A stretch of DNA of 64,000 bases, from contig MZZL01000133.1 of the NCBI GenBank assembly GCA_002749535.1, forward strand, positions 1 through 64,000, given 5' to 3'. Shown here one piece after another: positions 30,679-42,700 of this stretch. Position 1 is the first letter of the stretch. Each line of letters begins with the position of its first letter. Source of the DNA: Apophysomyces variabilis. Its lineage: Eukaryota; Mucoromycota; Mucoromycetes; Mucorales; Mucoraceae. The notes beneath the pieces were generated by a model. The model was given only the letters and a program-made list of their open reading frames with translations, did no database searches and was not told the DNA's origin. Both the position numbers and the translations under genes were made by a program.

Positions 30679-33651
30679 TCATCTATATAACTGGCGAACA
30701 AGGAACGCGGCTACATCCAGATCCTAGAAGAAAAGTACAAATCACTTAATTTGCTGTACAAAATCCTATCCGGCTGGTTTTTTTTTGCCTTTACCTGCCA
30801 GTAATTCATATGGACGCTAAATGCGCTGAAATATGGATTTTCCAAGATGCCTTCTTGTAAACAAAAGTCAACACGTCCCGTAGAATTAAGCAGTAATAGC
30901 TTTTTTGCTCCATGTTCGTCCATTGCTCGCGATTCGTTGACGGAAAGCGTATTTGAACGTCTTGGTTCAATCACCTTACCCTTCTCTATTAACACCGGCT
31001 CGCTCTGTGATCGGCCGCTATTCTCATGGTACTGCTGATGACCGTCCTCCGATGGCTCTTGACGTGAGAGACCGAAACCTCGCATCAAGAGATTACTTGT
31101 CAATCCGGATTTTAATGATTCGTACATGGCCCCTGCTCGACTTGCAATATCCGATCCCACAGTAAACCCAGCGTCAATCACACTCTTTAGTCCACCTTTG
31201 ATATAAGGGATAGGCACAGGTTTAAGCTTAGTGGTGTAATGGCGAGCGATTAATGGTTCTAAACGATAAGCAACTGGGTCACACTAAGACAGTGTGTCAG
31301 AAAAGACAATCCTTTAGGGAAAAAAACCTGAAAACTTGCCTTGTGAAATATGTTGTAGATATGTTCCACAGCAGGGTAGCAGTAAGAGATAGGTGACCCG
31401 TTCATGGTTCCTTCTCCCATCAAGGAAGTTGGACACGGGGTATTCGTGCCATTAAGGCATTTTCGTGATGCGATCTTTAAACCCCGTAAGAGTAACATGA
31501 TGCCAAGAGGCGATCCAAGCGCAAAGAAATTCTGGACAGCAAAGGGAAGCGTAGGGTGTTTCTTCTCGTCCTTCGCAAAGATTCGATCTGTCAGTCTTGA
31601 CAAAAGATGCGAGCTATGGGACATTGGCTGCACAGTGAGAATATCAAATGCCAACAATGACTAAAAATAAGTAGCCCAACGTGAGAAAATCAAAGAAGAA
31701 CCACAAAACAGAGTTATCGCCACTTTACCCCAAGAGAATGCCCTAGTACACTAACTTCACCTTGGCATTCGATAAAATATGGATTCCTTTCTACAAACAA
31801 GTTGTATACGCGGTTTATCTCTTGGCAGATCACAACGGTCATCTGCTCTCTATATTTTTGTGTCATATACAAAGGAACTAAAAAGGAGATGAATCTTGCT
31901 TTCGTTTAAGAATGAATTATAGCTCACCGTCTAATAATGCATCCGAGACAACCATTCGGATATTGGGTACCCCGTCAAGTGTAAGTTCTTCTAGCGTGGG
32001 ACAGCCGTCTTCACCATCGGGTGCTCCTAGATCAGCTTCCACTCCTCCGTCATCGCTGCTGGCCATGCCAAACTTAATTTCATGCCGCCAAAGGATCGGT
32101 AATACTTGAATAGCGTTTTTTCTTGATGGTGAGGAGGTGCTGCCAATGGCAGTATCGTAAACAGATTTCATCGTCTTTCGCAATAAATTAACATCTATTT
32201 GTTTTTGTTATAATGGATCAATTCAATAGCCAAAGCCTATTGATAACCCCAAATAAAAGCTTACCATGCACAAAATTCTGACCTAATCGCTCAGACATCT
32301 TTTGTCCAATCCTGTTATGCAACGTCTCGCATGAGCGCTAAGCTACAACGCGTACATCCCATCCTAAGCGACCATTTCTAGACTTACCCATGAATGACAA
32401 ACACCAGGTGGTCTATCTTTCTAATTTCTTCTTCACTCTCTTCATTTTCATAATCTTCTTCTTCTTGCAAAGTAGTTGCATTTTCGTTTTTTTCTTTCTC
32501 CGTTTCCCCCATCTGTTCCATCTCCATGGATGTTTTTGTGGGAGAGCTGGTGTTGGCTGGTTTGGGTTTGGTTTGCTTTTCGACTTCTGGGTAGCCTCGG
32601 ATCAATCGGGTTCCTCCGAGATTTTGTTTGTTCGTTAGACGAGTAATGATCGTTTTGGCAATCTTGCTGCCCGCTGTATTGCTGGTATACAGATATTAAA
32701 CAAAAGGTCTTTACGAGCAATTTTTGCCTTCTATTTTTCTGTGTTATACTTACTATAATAACCATGCAGAATTCCTCCCTGTATAGACAATGTATTGCCC
32801 TGAATAAGCATCTTGCAAGTGCCATTGTTTTTCAACCGGTTCATTCTGTAAACTCATTTCTAGTTTCTTTTCTTCTGACGCTTGCGTCCTATCCCCCGAT
32901 TTTTCAGACGATGCAATATCATCCTTTGGTGTTTCCGGTATCTGAGGCTCCTCTACATTATACGGTTTATGTTTACTATTGATAAAGTGTTAGGCCAGAA
33001 TAAGATTGTCTTCCCCTTTCGCTCTCAAGCTACTCATTACTCACTAATAGCCAAGTTCTATTTGCTCAGCCAGGTTTTCCTCGCATGGAATCCATTTGGA
33101 ACCGTCGCCTTGCATAAACCAAGTCGATCTTCGCACCTCAAATACTGGCCCTTCCCAATACACAGGACTGATTGTACGTTGAGTAATATCTACCTCAAAT
33201 AGATGATCCTCATTCACAGCAATCTTGGCTCTCACATCGTTGTTCTGGTTTAAAGTACGTTAAATTTTTAGCATTCATATACTTTAAATTGGGGTACGCA
33301 TGAAAGTCGTACCTGATAGGCTAATTCTAGCGCCGAAGAATCTCGTTTTGAAAATGGAACCCAGTTCTTCGGCGACTGTTTGGTCGACGTGGGGTTTGTT
33401 GCTGTGGAAGGTTTTGCTGCATTAGAACTGCATTGGGCTCTTCGAATGGATATGGGATCGATAATGGGTTTGTCTGTTGCATGAAACCTGTTATAACGCA
33501 TTAAACATCGAGGACTGCGACAGCTAAGGATCGTACAAGTGGCTACTTACCATCGTACGGCTAGAGGAGGGACATCGGGATCAGGTATTAACGTGGGTGG
33601 TCGTGTGGATCGGCGAGTTTCATGCGGATGGGGCGTCTCAATGGTTAACAT
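30679..33651 (-). CDS. DDHD-domain phospholipase A1-like protein
   Basis: The product is an intracellular phosphatidic-acid-preferring phospholipase A1 (DDHD1/Sec23IP/yeast YOR022C group), which acts on membranes of the early secretory pathway or mitochondria. Eleven exons are supported: 33651-33551, 33487-33313, 33244-33045, 32975-32754, 32681-32388, 32311-32265, 32194-31928, 31877-31729, 31660-31340, 31283-30795 and 30723-30679. They sum to 769 residues. An N-terminal WVPFSKRDSSALELAY and VYWEGPVFEVRR region is followed by HLVFVIHGIGQKM. The lipase nucleophile elbow is GHSLG, and the DDHD domain has FFALGSPLGIMLLLRG, CDPVAYRLEP and VDFCLQEGILENPYFSAFSVHMNYW. The ninth intron uses a GC-AG donor (AAG|GCAAGT). 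All phases agree only with that donor. The residue order fits an active enzyme. Confidence 0.88.
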
Positions 33652-34173
33652 TAGGATAAGAATGAAGAAAAAGAAACAGAAAATGTCCTTAAAGAGGAGT
33701 TTTAAAGCATGATGAGACTTTACGTGTTTGCAATTGACCCGTTAAGGTGGACTCAAAACTCACGTGCTACTAAATGTGCCATGCTTTTCACATCAAAGCG
33801 CTGATAGTATAAGTTCATCTTTACTTTGCTCTTCAAATATTCAATCCCCTGCGGTTAACCACATGCAATGCAGGGACCTTCTAATTATCACATACGTTCT
33901 GAACAGGTTATTTCCATGGATCATTGTCCTTTTTTATGCAAAACGCTCCAAAAAATGGGGTGTCTTTGAAAGAATCAAACAATCTATTCTATTCATGACA
34001 ATTATAACATACGTATACTATTGGCCATCAGGAACTTGTCGTGATCATCTTCGCGTTCCACAAGATAATTCAACGTTTTCGTGTACTTGTACGCAGCGTT
34101 GGCGAAACGGAATGCAGGATGGTCTTATTTATGGTTTCCTTCGATGCCTGAATATAGAAATAAAAGAGAGTAT
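33652..34173. other. Intergenic region between lipase and glutathione synthetase
   Basis: About 520 bases including the lipase promoter and the 3' flank of the glutathione synthetase gene. An open plus-strand frame at 33764-34261 overlaps the end of the synthetase gene and has no recognisable motif; I treat it as chance. Confidence 0.4.
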
Positions 34174-36128
34174 TTACACCAGTAGTGGGCTGTCGATCAC
34201 TGCAAAGCCTGCAGCAACACCACCTTCATTCACCGTATGCGCTTTTGTACGTAGTAAATGACCAGCAACGTCGTTGAGCACAGCATTTTGCCCATCACTA
34301 AGTAAGCATATCCATGAGAATCCGATATACCCAAATAGCAACACGATGGCAATAACGATGACTTACTCCAGATAAACACCATAGATACCTAGCTCGCCAG
34401 CTACCTTGCTTTTGATAATCTGCCCTTCACGCACCATGACATTTTCCAGCGGGGGACTCTTAATCAAATCCATCAAAATATAGGCATTACGTTCGTTAGG
34501 ACTTGTATTCTTAAGGATATCAACAATCTCTTTCCCGTAGAAGTTATGTCCTCCACCTTCTCTCTGAGGCTTCAACACCAGGCCATCTGGACTGTTCAGC
34601 GCCATCTCGTACGCCTTTTGACCTTCCTGGGTATTGTCCAGGGGATACAGTCCAGTAAATGACTCACGAAGGAGATCGGCTGCGTACACATCTAGGTATC
34701 GTTCCAAACGACCTGGGACAGCTAGCATTTGTTGAACCTTTTTAGCACCCACCAGTTGATATGCAATTGTAGGGCATTTGATAGATAACGATCGTTCGAG
34801 TAGTAATCTCGCATCCCACTCCTATAAAGATTAAAGCGCTTTCCGTCAGTCATATGCATGATCATTCTATATGGATATTAACCTTTGAGGTAGGGTAATC
34901 TTCAGGACCATAAGCTGAACGGAAGTACGTAACAGCAATTTCATGACCATCGCTTTTTTGTTACGTTAGTGAAAAAGAGTTACACTATACATATGCAGCG
35001 ACACTCACATGATCAATGCTTTGTTTGTCGGATTTAAGGTCGCCTTATCATAGATCTCCGTTAATGATCGACGCAAGAGACGCACACCATGGCTATATAT
35101 GTATCTTGTTTGTTAACAAAACCAGACAGTCATGGATCATAGCGGTTACTTACGTCTCCAATAGGCTATACTCGAGCCATCGCTGATCAAAAGCATTTCT
35201 TTCACCTTCCTGAGTCACCATCAAAACATAGGCACTAGTAATACGCTTACATCAGCCAGAGCGCGGGAAAAACCATGTCCTAAGCGAACCTTCAACACTT
35301 ACTCAGGTTTACCATAGAGTCTCCATGCACTTGCTATTCCGTTACTAAGACCCTCTATGCCTCGATTTTCTGGAAGCTGGTTTAACTTGATCTGGCCATC
35401 CGCATAGCCTTCCACAGCGCGTAAAAGGTATCTACAGGAAGTAGTATAGTAGGGGGGGAAAAGCTTAGGTTAAGACAAACTTGGCATGACGCTGATGTAC
35501 CAACCTATGCATCTCACTCGCTCGTGTGCTAAGACTGGCAAAACTCGCGGCGATCGTGTTAAACTCAACTTGCTGTATACGTGCGGTTTTTGTGTCATCC
35601 CCTTCAGGTGCATGCAGTAAATAATCGCAACGGTAAATGCCCAGCGATGCAGGCTGTCCATAGCTCGGTTCAGTTTCACCGAAAGTTTTAATAGTACAAA
35701 TAAAATTTTTACCTGTGCAAGACCTTCTTTCTTCACTTTAAGGTAAATATCATACAACTTATCCATAAAATCATCGACCTTTGACAAACTACCACAGGGG
35801 CATTAGTTGCTATGCCCTTGTGAAGCTTTTTGTTTTTGGTAAAAACCTACGTCTCCATAGCCTCTGCGATGAGGTCATCATCTTGACTCATCTTATGGAT
35901 AAGCGCATTCCATGACTGTTGCAATCCTTTTGCCTTCTCAAACTCGGTACGTGGAAAGGGGGAAGGGTAGAGGGTGAATGGGGCATGGTTGACAGCAGAA
36001 GCGTTGGCGAAGTGGATTTGTTTATCAGCCGTTGGACGCACGACCAAACCATGAGCCAAGGCCCAGTCGATAGCTACTGCACGTAAGTCGTCAAGCTCTC
36101 TTGAACTTATTGATGGAGGATACTCCAT
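34174..36128 (-). CDS. GSH2: Glutathione synthetase
   Basis: The enzyme joins gamma-glutamylcysteine and glycine with ATP to make glutathione, the second step of that pathway, in the cytosol. The start is MEYPPSISSRELDDLRAVAI at 36128. Recognisable blocks in order are PFPRTEFEKAKGLQQSWN and KVDDFMDKLYDIYLKVKKEG. QEGERNAFDQRWLEYSLLE (about 35150-35215) follows. Next come TNKALIIDGHEIAVTYFRSAYGPEDYP and EWDARLLLERS (near 34800). The ATP-grasp glycine-rich loop is LVLKPQREGGGHNFYG. The C-terminus includes GLGIYG-type, NEGGVAAGFAVIDSP and a stop at 34174-34176. The last exons are 34821-34367 and 34297-34174, and the first ends near 36125-35850. I counted at least eight exons but did not fix every internal border. 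Length and motif order match the eukaryotic enzyme. Confidence 0.92.
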
Positions 36129-36712
36129 GATAAAACGTATATAGGGTTGAATAAGGTAGAACCAGAAAGAGTGCGGCTTAATATGGGATCGGTATAGCTG
36201 ACAAATTCCGTCCGGTCACAGCTGAGTAAGCTGGAGGCTGTCTGCACGCGGAGATCAAAGAAATACCTGCGATTTCAGGAAGGTAACACACGTTTAATAA
36301 AAAAAGGTGAATCTGCCCAAGTCTCGCAGGACAATTTTTTCTATGAATACGATATCTGTATTGTCATTGAACCCAAAAGCTTGTAGACATGTACGCGTCT
36401 ACTTTGTTCCTCCTAGGACTTTCTCCGTTATCGTTATGCTAAAGGAGTTCTCAGATGATAAATGGATTTCAGTACACATGTTCTTAACAAGTGCAGGAAA
36501 CAAGAAAACATATTGTGTTGTCATTGTTAACTTCATTCCATTTTGATGACAAATATAAAACGTTTTATAAGCGCAATGTGAGGGTACAAGATCGTTCAAA
36601 CTTTGTAACATTGGCGCCTTATTATATATCGACTAAAGATATAATTTATTCTTTATTTACAATAGGAACAGTGTCTCTCTATCAAAGATGGAGGCTTATG
36701 GTTTTACGGGTT
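36129..36712. other. Intergenic region between glutathione synthetase and UNC79-like gene
   Basis: About 580 bases that hold the promoter of the minus-strand synthetase and the 3' end of the next minus-strand gene. Only short motif-free frames are present. Confidence 0.45.
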
Positions 36713-39700
36713 TTACATGACATTGGTAATGGTCATGGTGGGTATCCGCGCGTTATTCTGGAATACCAATCCTTCGGCCTGAAGCCGCATGATATCTCGT
36801 AATTCCAAGTAGAGCTGATCGATTAACCGGGGAACAGGGACTTGAACCGGAGCAATGTCAAACATACGTCGCACTTTTTGTACTTGAGTTCTGAACTCCC
36901 CCACAGGTGTGAACTCATCCATACCGCTTGTTTCAGGCGAAAGATCCTCAGATGCAACAGACATCTACGACGAGAGCAAGTTAGTTTACCTATCGGCAAA
37001 CCAATAGCTTCCGATTTTACCTGATGAAGTAGATTATCTAGTAAAGTGCTCCATTCATGCGCATTCACCATAATAATGTGACAACGACTAACGAACAAAA
37101 ACTGTAACAGCGACAAAAACATGTTCCACACGGATAATCCCACGTTGCCAGTCTACCGTGGGGTTCAGTTGTAACGTCGTGATCCAAACTATGGAAACTT
37201 ACCATAAACAAAGTAGTCGTATCAATCGATCCAAGTAATCGTTTGAGAGGGGGCCACACTGATAACCAAAAGACCATCTTTGAAGGAGATGACGATTGTT
37301 GATTGTTTTCACTTATTTCACGGACTTCAAACCATGCATTGAGAAGGACACGGCACTTGAATGTAAAAAAGCATAAGAGCAATGCTTCTCCCGAAGGGCT
37401 GTAAGAGAAAGTCAAATCTGGGCTATCGAAGCTAATCTGCGCTGAATTCAATGTCTGTGTAACAAGATCTGTCACCACGTCCTCGAATTCAATCAGACTT
37501 TTGAGCAGATCATCTGCTCCCTCTTTCAGCACACCAAGGCTAAACCAACTAAGAAACCGGAGACAATGCCGTGTCTCTTCGAGCTAAAATTTCTTTGGTT
37601 AAAGGAATGGTTTTGCTAAGAAAAAGCACTATCCTTACCTTTTGCAAAGCAAGTGCACGATTCATGTACTGTTCGCTTTCTTGACATATTCCCACTACTA
37701 GTAGGGAAACGGTATTATAAATTTTAAAGTCTTTCTTCGTAAATGGATGAGCAGTCGGTGCGGTTCTTAAATAGTTCACTAGTGGTTCAAGCAGTGTTGC
37801 CAATTTGCCCCGGAAATACGACGCTCGCTGATAAACGCTACCGAGAAAGACAGATTCTATCGATTTATACCATTCGTCATAGGACGGCCTACTGTCCCAT
37901 AGGACAAGCTAAAAGCATGCTTAACTTGCTTCTTTTCCAAATCCATTGCCAGTGCACACAAACCTGAAGTAATGTTAGCAACGTATCTTTGTGGAGTTTT
38001 TGTCGATTACTGATCCCAACGCGGATATCATCGATGATGCTGTCCGCAAAGGCGTTCCCTGACTTAACACCAGACATGGCAGCAACTGCAGAATAGGAAG
38101 CCATTAATTTAACTATGCTTTCAGGCTGAAGTGTGCAATTCTGAATGCCATGTTTTAAGAGGGCTTGAACCTCGGGAAGAAGCGTCTTTACACGGTATTG
38201 TCAGTCTTTTAGTGAGTAAAAATTGCCTACATACCGAAAAATAGTAAGGATGTTCTTTCATGATGATAGCGGACATAGTGAACATAGAATTGATATTCCA
38301 GTCAGATCGTCTCCAATCCGCGGTATGTTTGATAAGATCACCAAGGAAAGTAATGTAATCTAATTTAGCCAATAAGTCCAAAAGGAGGCCTCGATTAAAA
38401 TTGTGACGCTTACCGTGCAGAATCGTTTCTGAGTAAGGATGAGAATGGACGGACTCTACGTAACGGCTCATGTTCTGCAGCACAGTGGAAAACGCTTTTC
38501 TATCCATTTGCTGCTGCATCAATTTGTCCAACACGTCGCGCACTGGTTGATCCCGCAAATAACTCACTTCACGTGCATCTTCTTCTAGGACGATATCAGT
38601 AGGATCAATGACAGTACGCAGCAAGAAAAACAAGTCCATGTCTTTGTTGCTATTGATATCGACTGCAACTTGGTTCTGCAAAACCACATAGTTCAGTATC
38701 TTATCTAAATTGCGCATTTTTACTTGCTTACTTTAAACATAAGCACGAACAGGCCAGCAACGGCAAAACGAAGGAAAGCACTCTTGAGGAATTGCTTTGC
38801 CTTTAGGAACACTGGCTCCGTCACCTTGGATCCGGACTTCGTTATCAGCTTCCCAAGAGCCATGATTTGCTTTGAGAGGACCATGGCTGTAAGGTGATCT
38901 GACCGGCGGAGCAGACATTTAAGAATCTCAAGAATAAGCAGTTTGTTTTCTTCGCTTATATCCTTGATTAGCAATTCGATGATCTGCTTTATACAGGTCA
39001 CTATGTTGGATTCATGTTCTCTATTCAATATATTATGCTACAGAAACACATCGATAAGCCTATAGGAGAGAACAGAATTATTAGTGAAATACCTTGTAAA
39101 CAACTATTAAAATAATCTCGAGCCAAGTCTGTAGCATAATATGGCTTATCTTTGTCACGTCGATATCGGAATTGAATAGCTTTAAAGCAACATCTATAAA
39201 ATGAACACCCGGGCTGCTGTTTTCAGCAAGTTTCAACTTGTTGCTGTCCAACGTGTCTGGAGCCATCGCGGCCACCGTCTCAGCTGGGAGCGGAGCAAAG
39301 CTATCCATAATGCTTTTGAGCATTCGCGAGCAGGATAAAAGCACTCCCGTTCGAGCACTATCCGTCGGATTGTATAATAGCGTTCCAAACTCTACAACCC
39401 ATTCATCCGAGCTATTGTATCGTCGGCAGTCCTCGAATCCCATCTGTTCTACGAGTGCATACTTGATCCGTGACATTTGGACGGAATCCACGCTTAAATG
39501 GTTACTAAGCATCTGCAATGCTAACATAAGCATAAGCACATGGTTGTTCCCGTTGTCAGAGCTTTTAATCTCGGCAGGCTCTATTTCGTTATCTGACGCA
39601 GAAGGGCCATCGGCGGAAGGTCGCATATATCGCTCGAGTATGTCCACAGAGTTAAGGTCAGACCTATCGGTATGTTTCGTTTCAAGGGCGTCAAGTAAAG

Positions 39701-42700
39701 ATTCCCATTGTAGAACCTGCCAATCTGGGAACAATGCATTGAGCTGTATCATCATGTTCACTAAAGATTTCTTCTGCTTCTCATCTGCTGTTAAAAAGTA
39801 AGCTTCCCAGCAACGGAAAGCAGAGCGAAGATGTAAAGTGCCAAAGGTACGGATAAGGGAGAAGGCTTTTGAGCGGACGTACTCCTATCATACGCGCCAT
39901 GTCAGATACAGTTTTGCATTGGAAAGGAAGCTGCGGTGTGTCTACTGACCTCTTTATCCCATAAGCATTCTACGAGGTAGCTGAAAACAGGTCCAAGATT
40001 GGACAACATCGGAAGCCATTTTGTCTGAAAAGCAGCATCCATTTTCGTAAAAAGACCGTATATATTATCAAGAGCTTTATATCTACATATGCAGTTAGTG
40101 CGATTATCAAACAATTATGTCAATTTACCTGACTTCCCAACTTGTACTTTCAAAAATGGCAGAAACATGTGTTTGAAAACACGATACATCCAAGCTTATC
40201 AGCTTCATCAACAGGTTTAGGTTGATATCACTAAGATAGTCATGACATGGTGCTAACATGTCCCAAATGCTACTAACCATGAGGATCACTCCGATAAAAG
40301 CAAATTTGCAAAAAACAAAAAGGAAAAAACTTACGCAGGTATTAAAAGCGGTGTGGACTTTGTGGAAAAATCGGACTTATTGCTGATGCCAAAACCCCAA
40401 TGGATCAGAGCATAAAACATTTTGATCACGTCAGGCTTTGAGTTCAACTGTTCCATTTTCAGGTACGAGAGCATACAACGGATGATTGGCGTATCTTCGT
40501 GCACAGTCATAGGAATGTTTTCTGCTTGAAGCGATGAACGTTTTCCGTGCCTGTAACAAAACCCAAAACGTCAATGACTACAGACTGTATTTGTAGAACT
40601 TAGACACTTACGATAGCTGCGCAACATGATCGCCAAAATATGGAACAATATCAAGTTCCGTGATGTTGCTCAAAGGACAATTATACGCAAAGCAGGCTAA
40701 TACTGCCGAATACTTAATAAACCGTTCCAAACTGCAAAACAAAAGCAAACATATGAGTAAGTACCATCAATGTAAGTAATCATCTCATGTACCCGTTGAT
40801 TTGGCTGGCCGGAAGCAATTGGTCTTGATTGTCCAATGGAAGGCTTTCTAACACTGATTCATTCAGGTAGCCGATAATATCGACAATCGCAGTATGTGCA
40901 GTGACTACATTCAACACGTTAACCGCTTGGTACCATATCAGTTTTGTAAAATCGGCAATCGTTTCAATTGACGCCTTTGATGCTATCAACAATCTTGCAA
41001 GTTTGGCCAAGAAACTGGACGGAACACCAGTACTACGGAAATAAGAGCATCGCAAGTAAATGAACCATGCCACCAATAATCTACTCTTACTTACCCTGCA
41101 TGCATCATTAGAGATAACCAGCGGACACCACGCTGTACTTCTTCAAGACTTTTGGACAAAAACAAGTTGGAAATGATGTCAAGCAAGCGTACTGGGTCTG
41201 CCATGGCGGAGCGCATGGATGACTTTGGAGAACATAATCTGGCAAGATTTCGTAGATCAGCTGGCTCTTTTCTCTACGATACGAGTTTTAGAGGGGGTCA
41301 TTCGTCATATTCTATAAAGACCGAACCTGTAAGAGACCCTCAGCATTGAAGTCCATGTAAGCTTTATCTAGCCACTTTTGCAGCAGTACATCAAAGATGG
41401 AAAATGTCAAGCCGCATGCTTTCAGCTTCAGTATATGACCCATAAATTCCTCATATGTCTGGATAATAACTCGCTGTCGAACAAAAGAGTTAACTTACTG
41501 CGATTCATTAAGAAAAAAAATTTACCTCAACGTCTTGTTTTCCGGTCCATCCAGGGATGAAACTTTCCTCTCTACGGCCTTCGATAATACGTTCAATATT
41601 GTCAAACAGCATGGATCCATATGCGTTGCCATCCATATCATGGGTTGCGGCAAGCCATTTCGTAATATATCTATCCCGCAAAGCGGTTCGTGCAGTTACG
41701 TAAGCGATCCCTGCTCCACTGCTGAGACCAGCCGCGGCATTTAAACTGGTGCTTAAACGATTGCGATCAGTAGCCTTGATTTTTGCCGAATAAGCAGAAG
41801 GGGATGCTTGCGCAAGCAAGTTCTGTCTTACGCCTGGTAGTTTCTTCTTGTTGGTGGCATATTCAGCAAGTAACGTGCTCAACTTTTCGTCTTCTTGGAA
41901 AATCCACGAGACAATAGCATGAACAAGTCGTTCGGTCGTGTATCGCGATGTGAACGAATCTGGCCAGCAGCGTCGAACCAACAAGGTCATACCACATTCA
42001 TTCACGGTAATATCAATATCACTTAGACAAGCTTCAATGGCATTAATCAAGGACTCCACATTTGGGGAACAATCAATAGCGAAAGGGACGGGGAAGATAC
42101 ATTGAGCAGATTCCTCTGTCTCCGATGGAGATACTCTGGCTTGGTCCACATCTTCTTCATTGAATAGGATCGGCACAGCATCTCTTCGTTCAAACAGACC
42201 CAGGTTTTGCATATGCTGGAGAAAAACTTCACCTGCTTTACGACTTTTCATATTCAGATTCTGCATCACCCACGAAAGCATCGTCTCTCTGGCCATCATA
42301 TCTTTTGGTATATGTTCCTCTTCTTCCAACTCTCCATCATCCCAGTGTTCAGTAAATGGATTGGGAATCACCTTTAGATAGCCACGTGTATCCCCAGCAG
42401 ACCAGCGTTTGGTCGAATGGGCCGTCTGGATGACAGTTCTAGCCATTAATTCATTGCGCGCGCTGACCATGGATTTCATCATCGCAGCAAGGTGACTTAT
42501 ATAGTCTTCCTTGCTTAATACGCATTTTTCCAGTTTTTGTTGTTGATTGTTGTAAAACTCATTCAAAAAGGAAGAGCCTCGACAAGCACCCGAGTTCAGA
42601 TGAGAGACACAGAAGCCAATGGCTTCTTTCAAAATCGGGAGCGACTGACTTAGTAAGGCCTCGTTTTCCTGCGGTCCTGCTAAAGGGTCGTCTGTTTCGT

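Noticed and set aside
33764..34261. A 165-codon plus-strand open frame
   Set aside because: It overlaps the last exon of glutathione synthetase on the other strand and has no recognised domain or introns; it is probably a chance frame.
39238..39801. A 187-codon plus-strand open frame
   Set aside because: It is antisense to a clearly conserved exon of the UNC79-like gene and has Ser-rich composition typical of a shadow frame.
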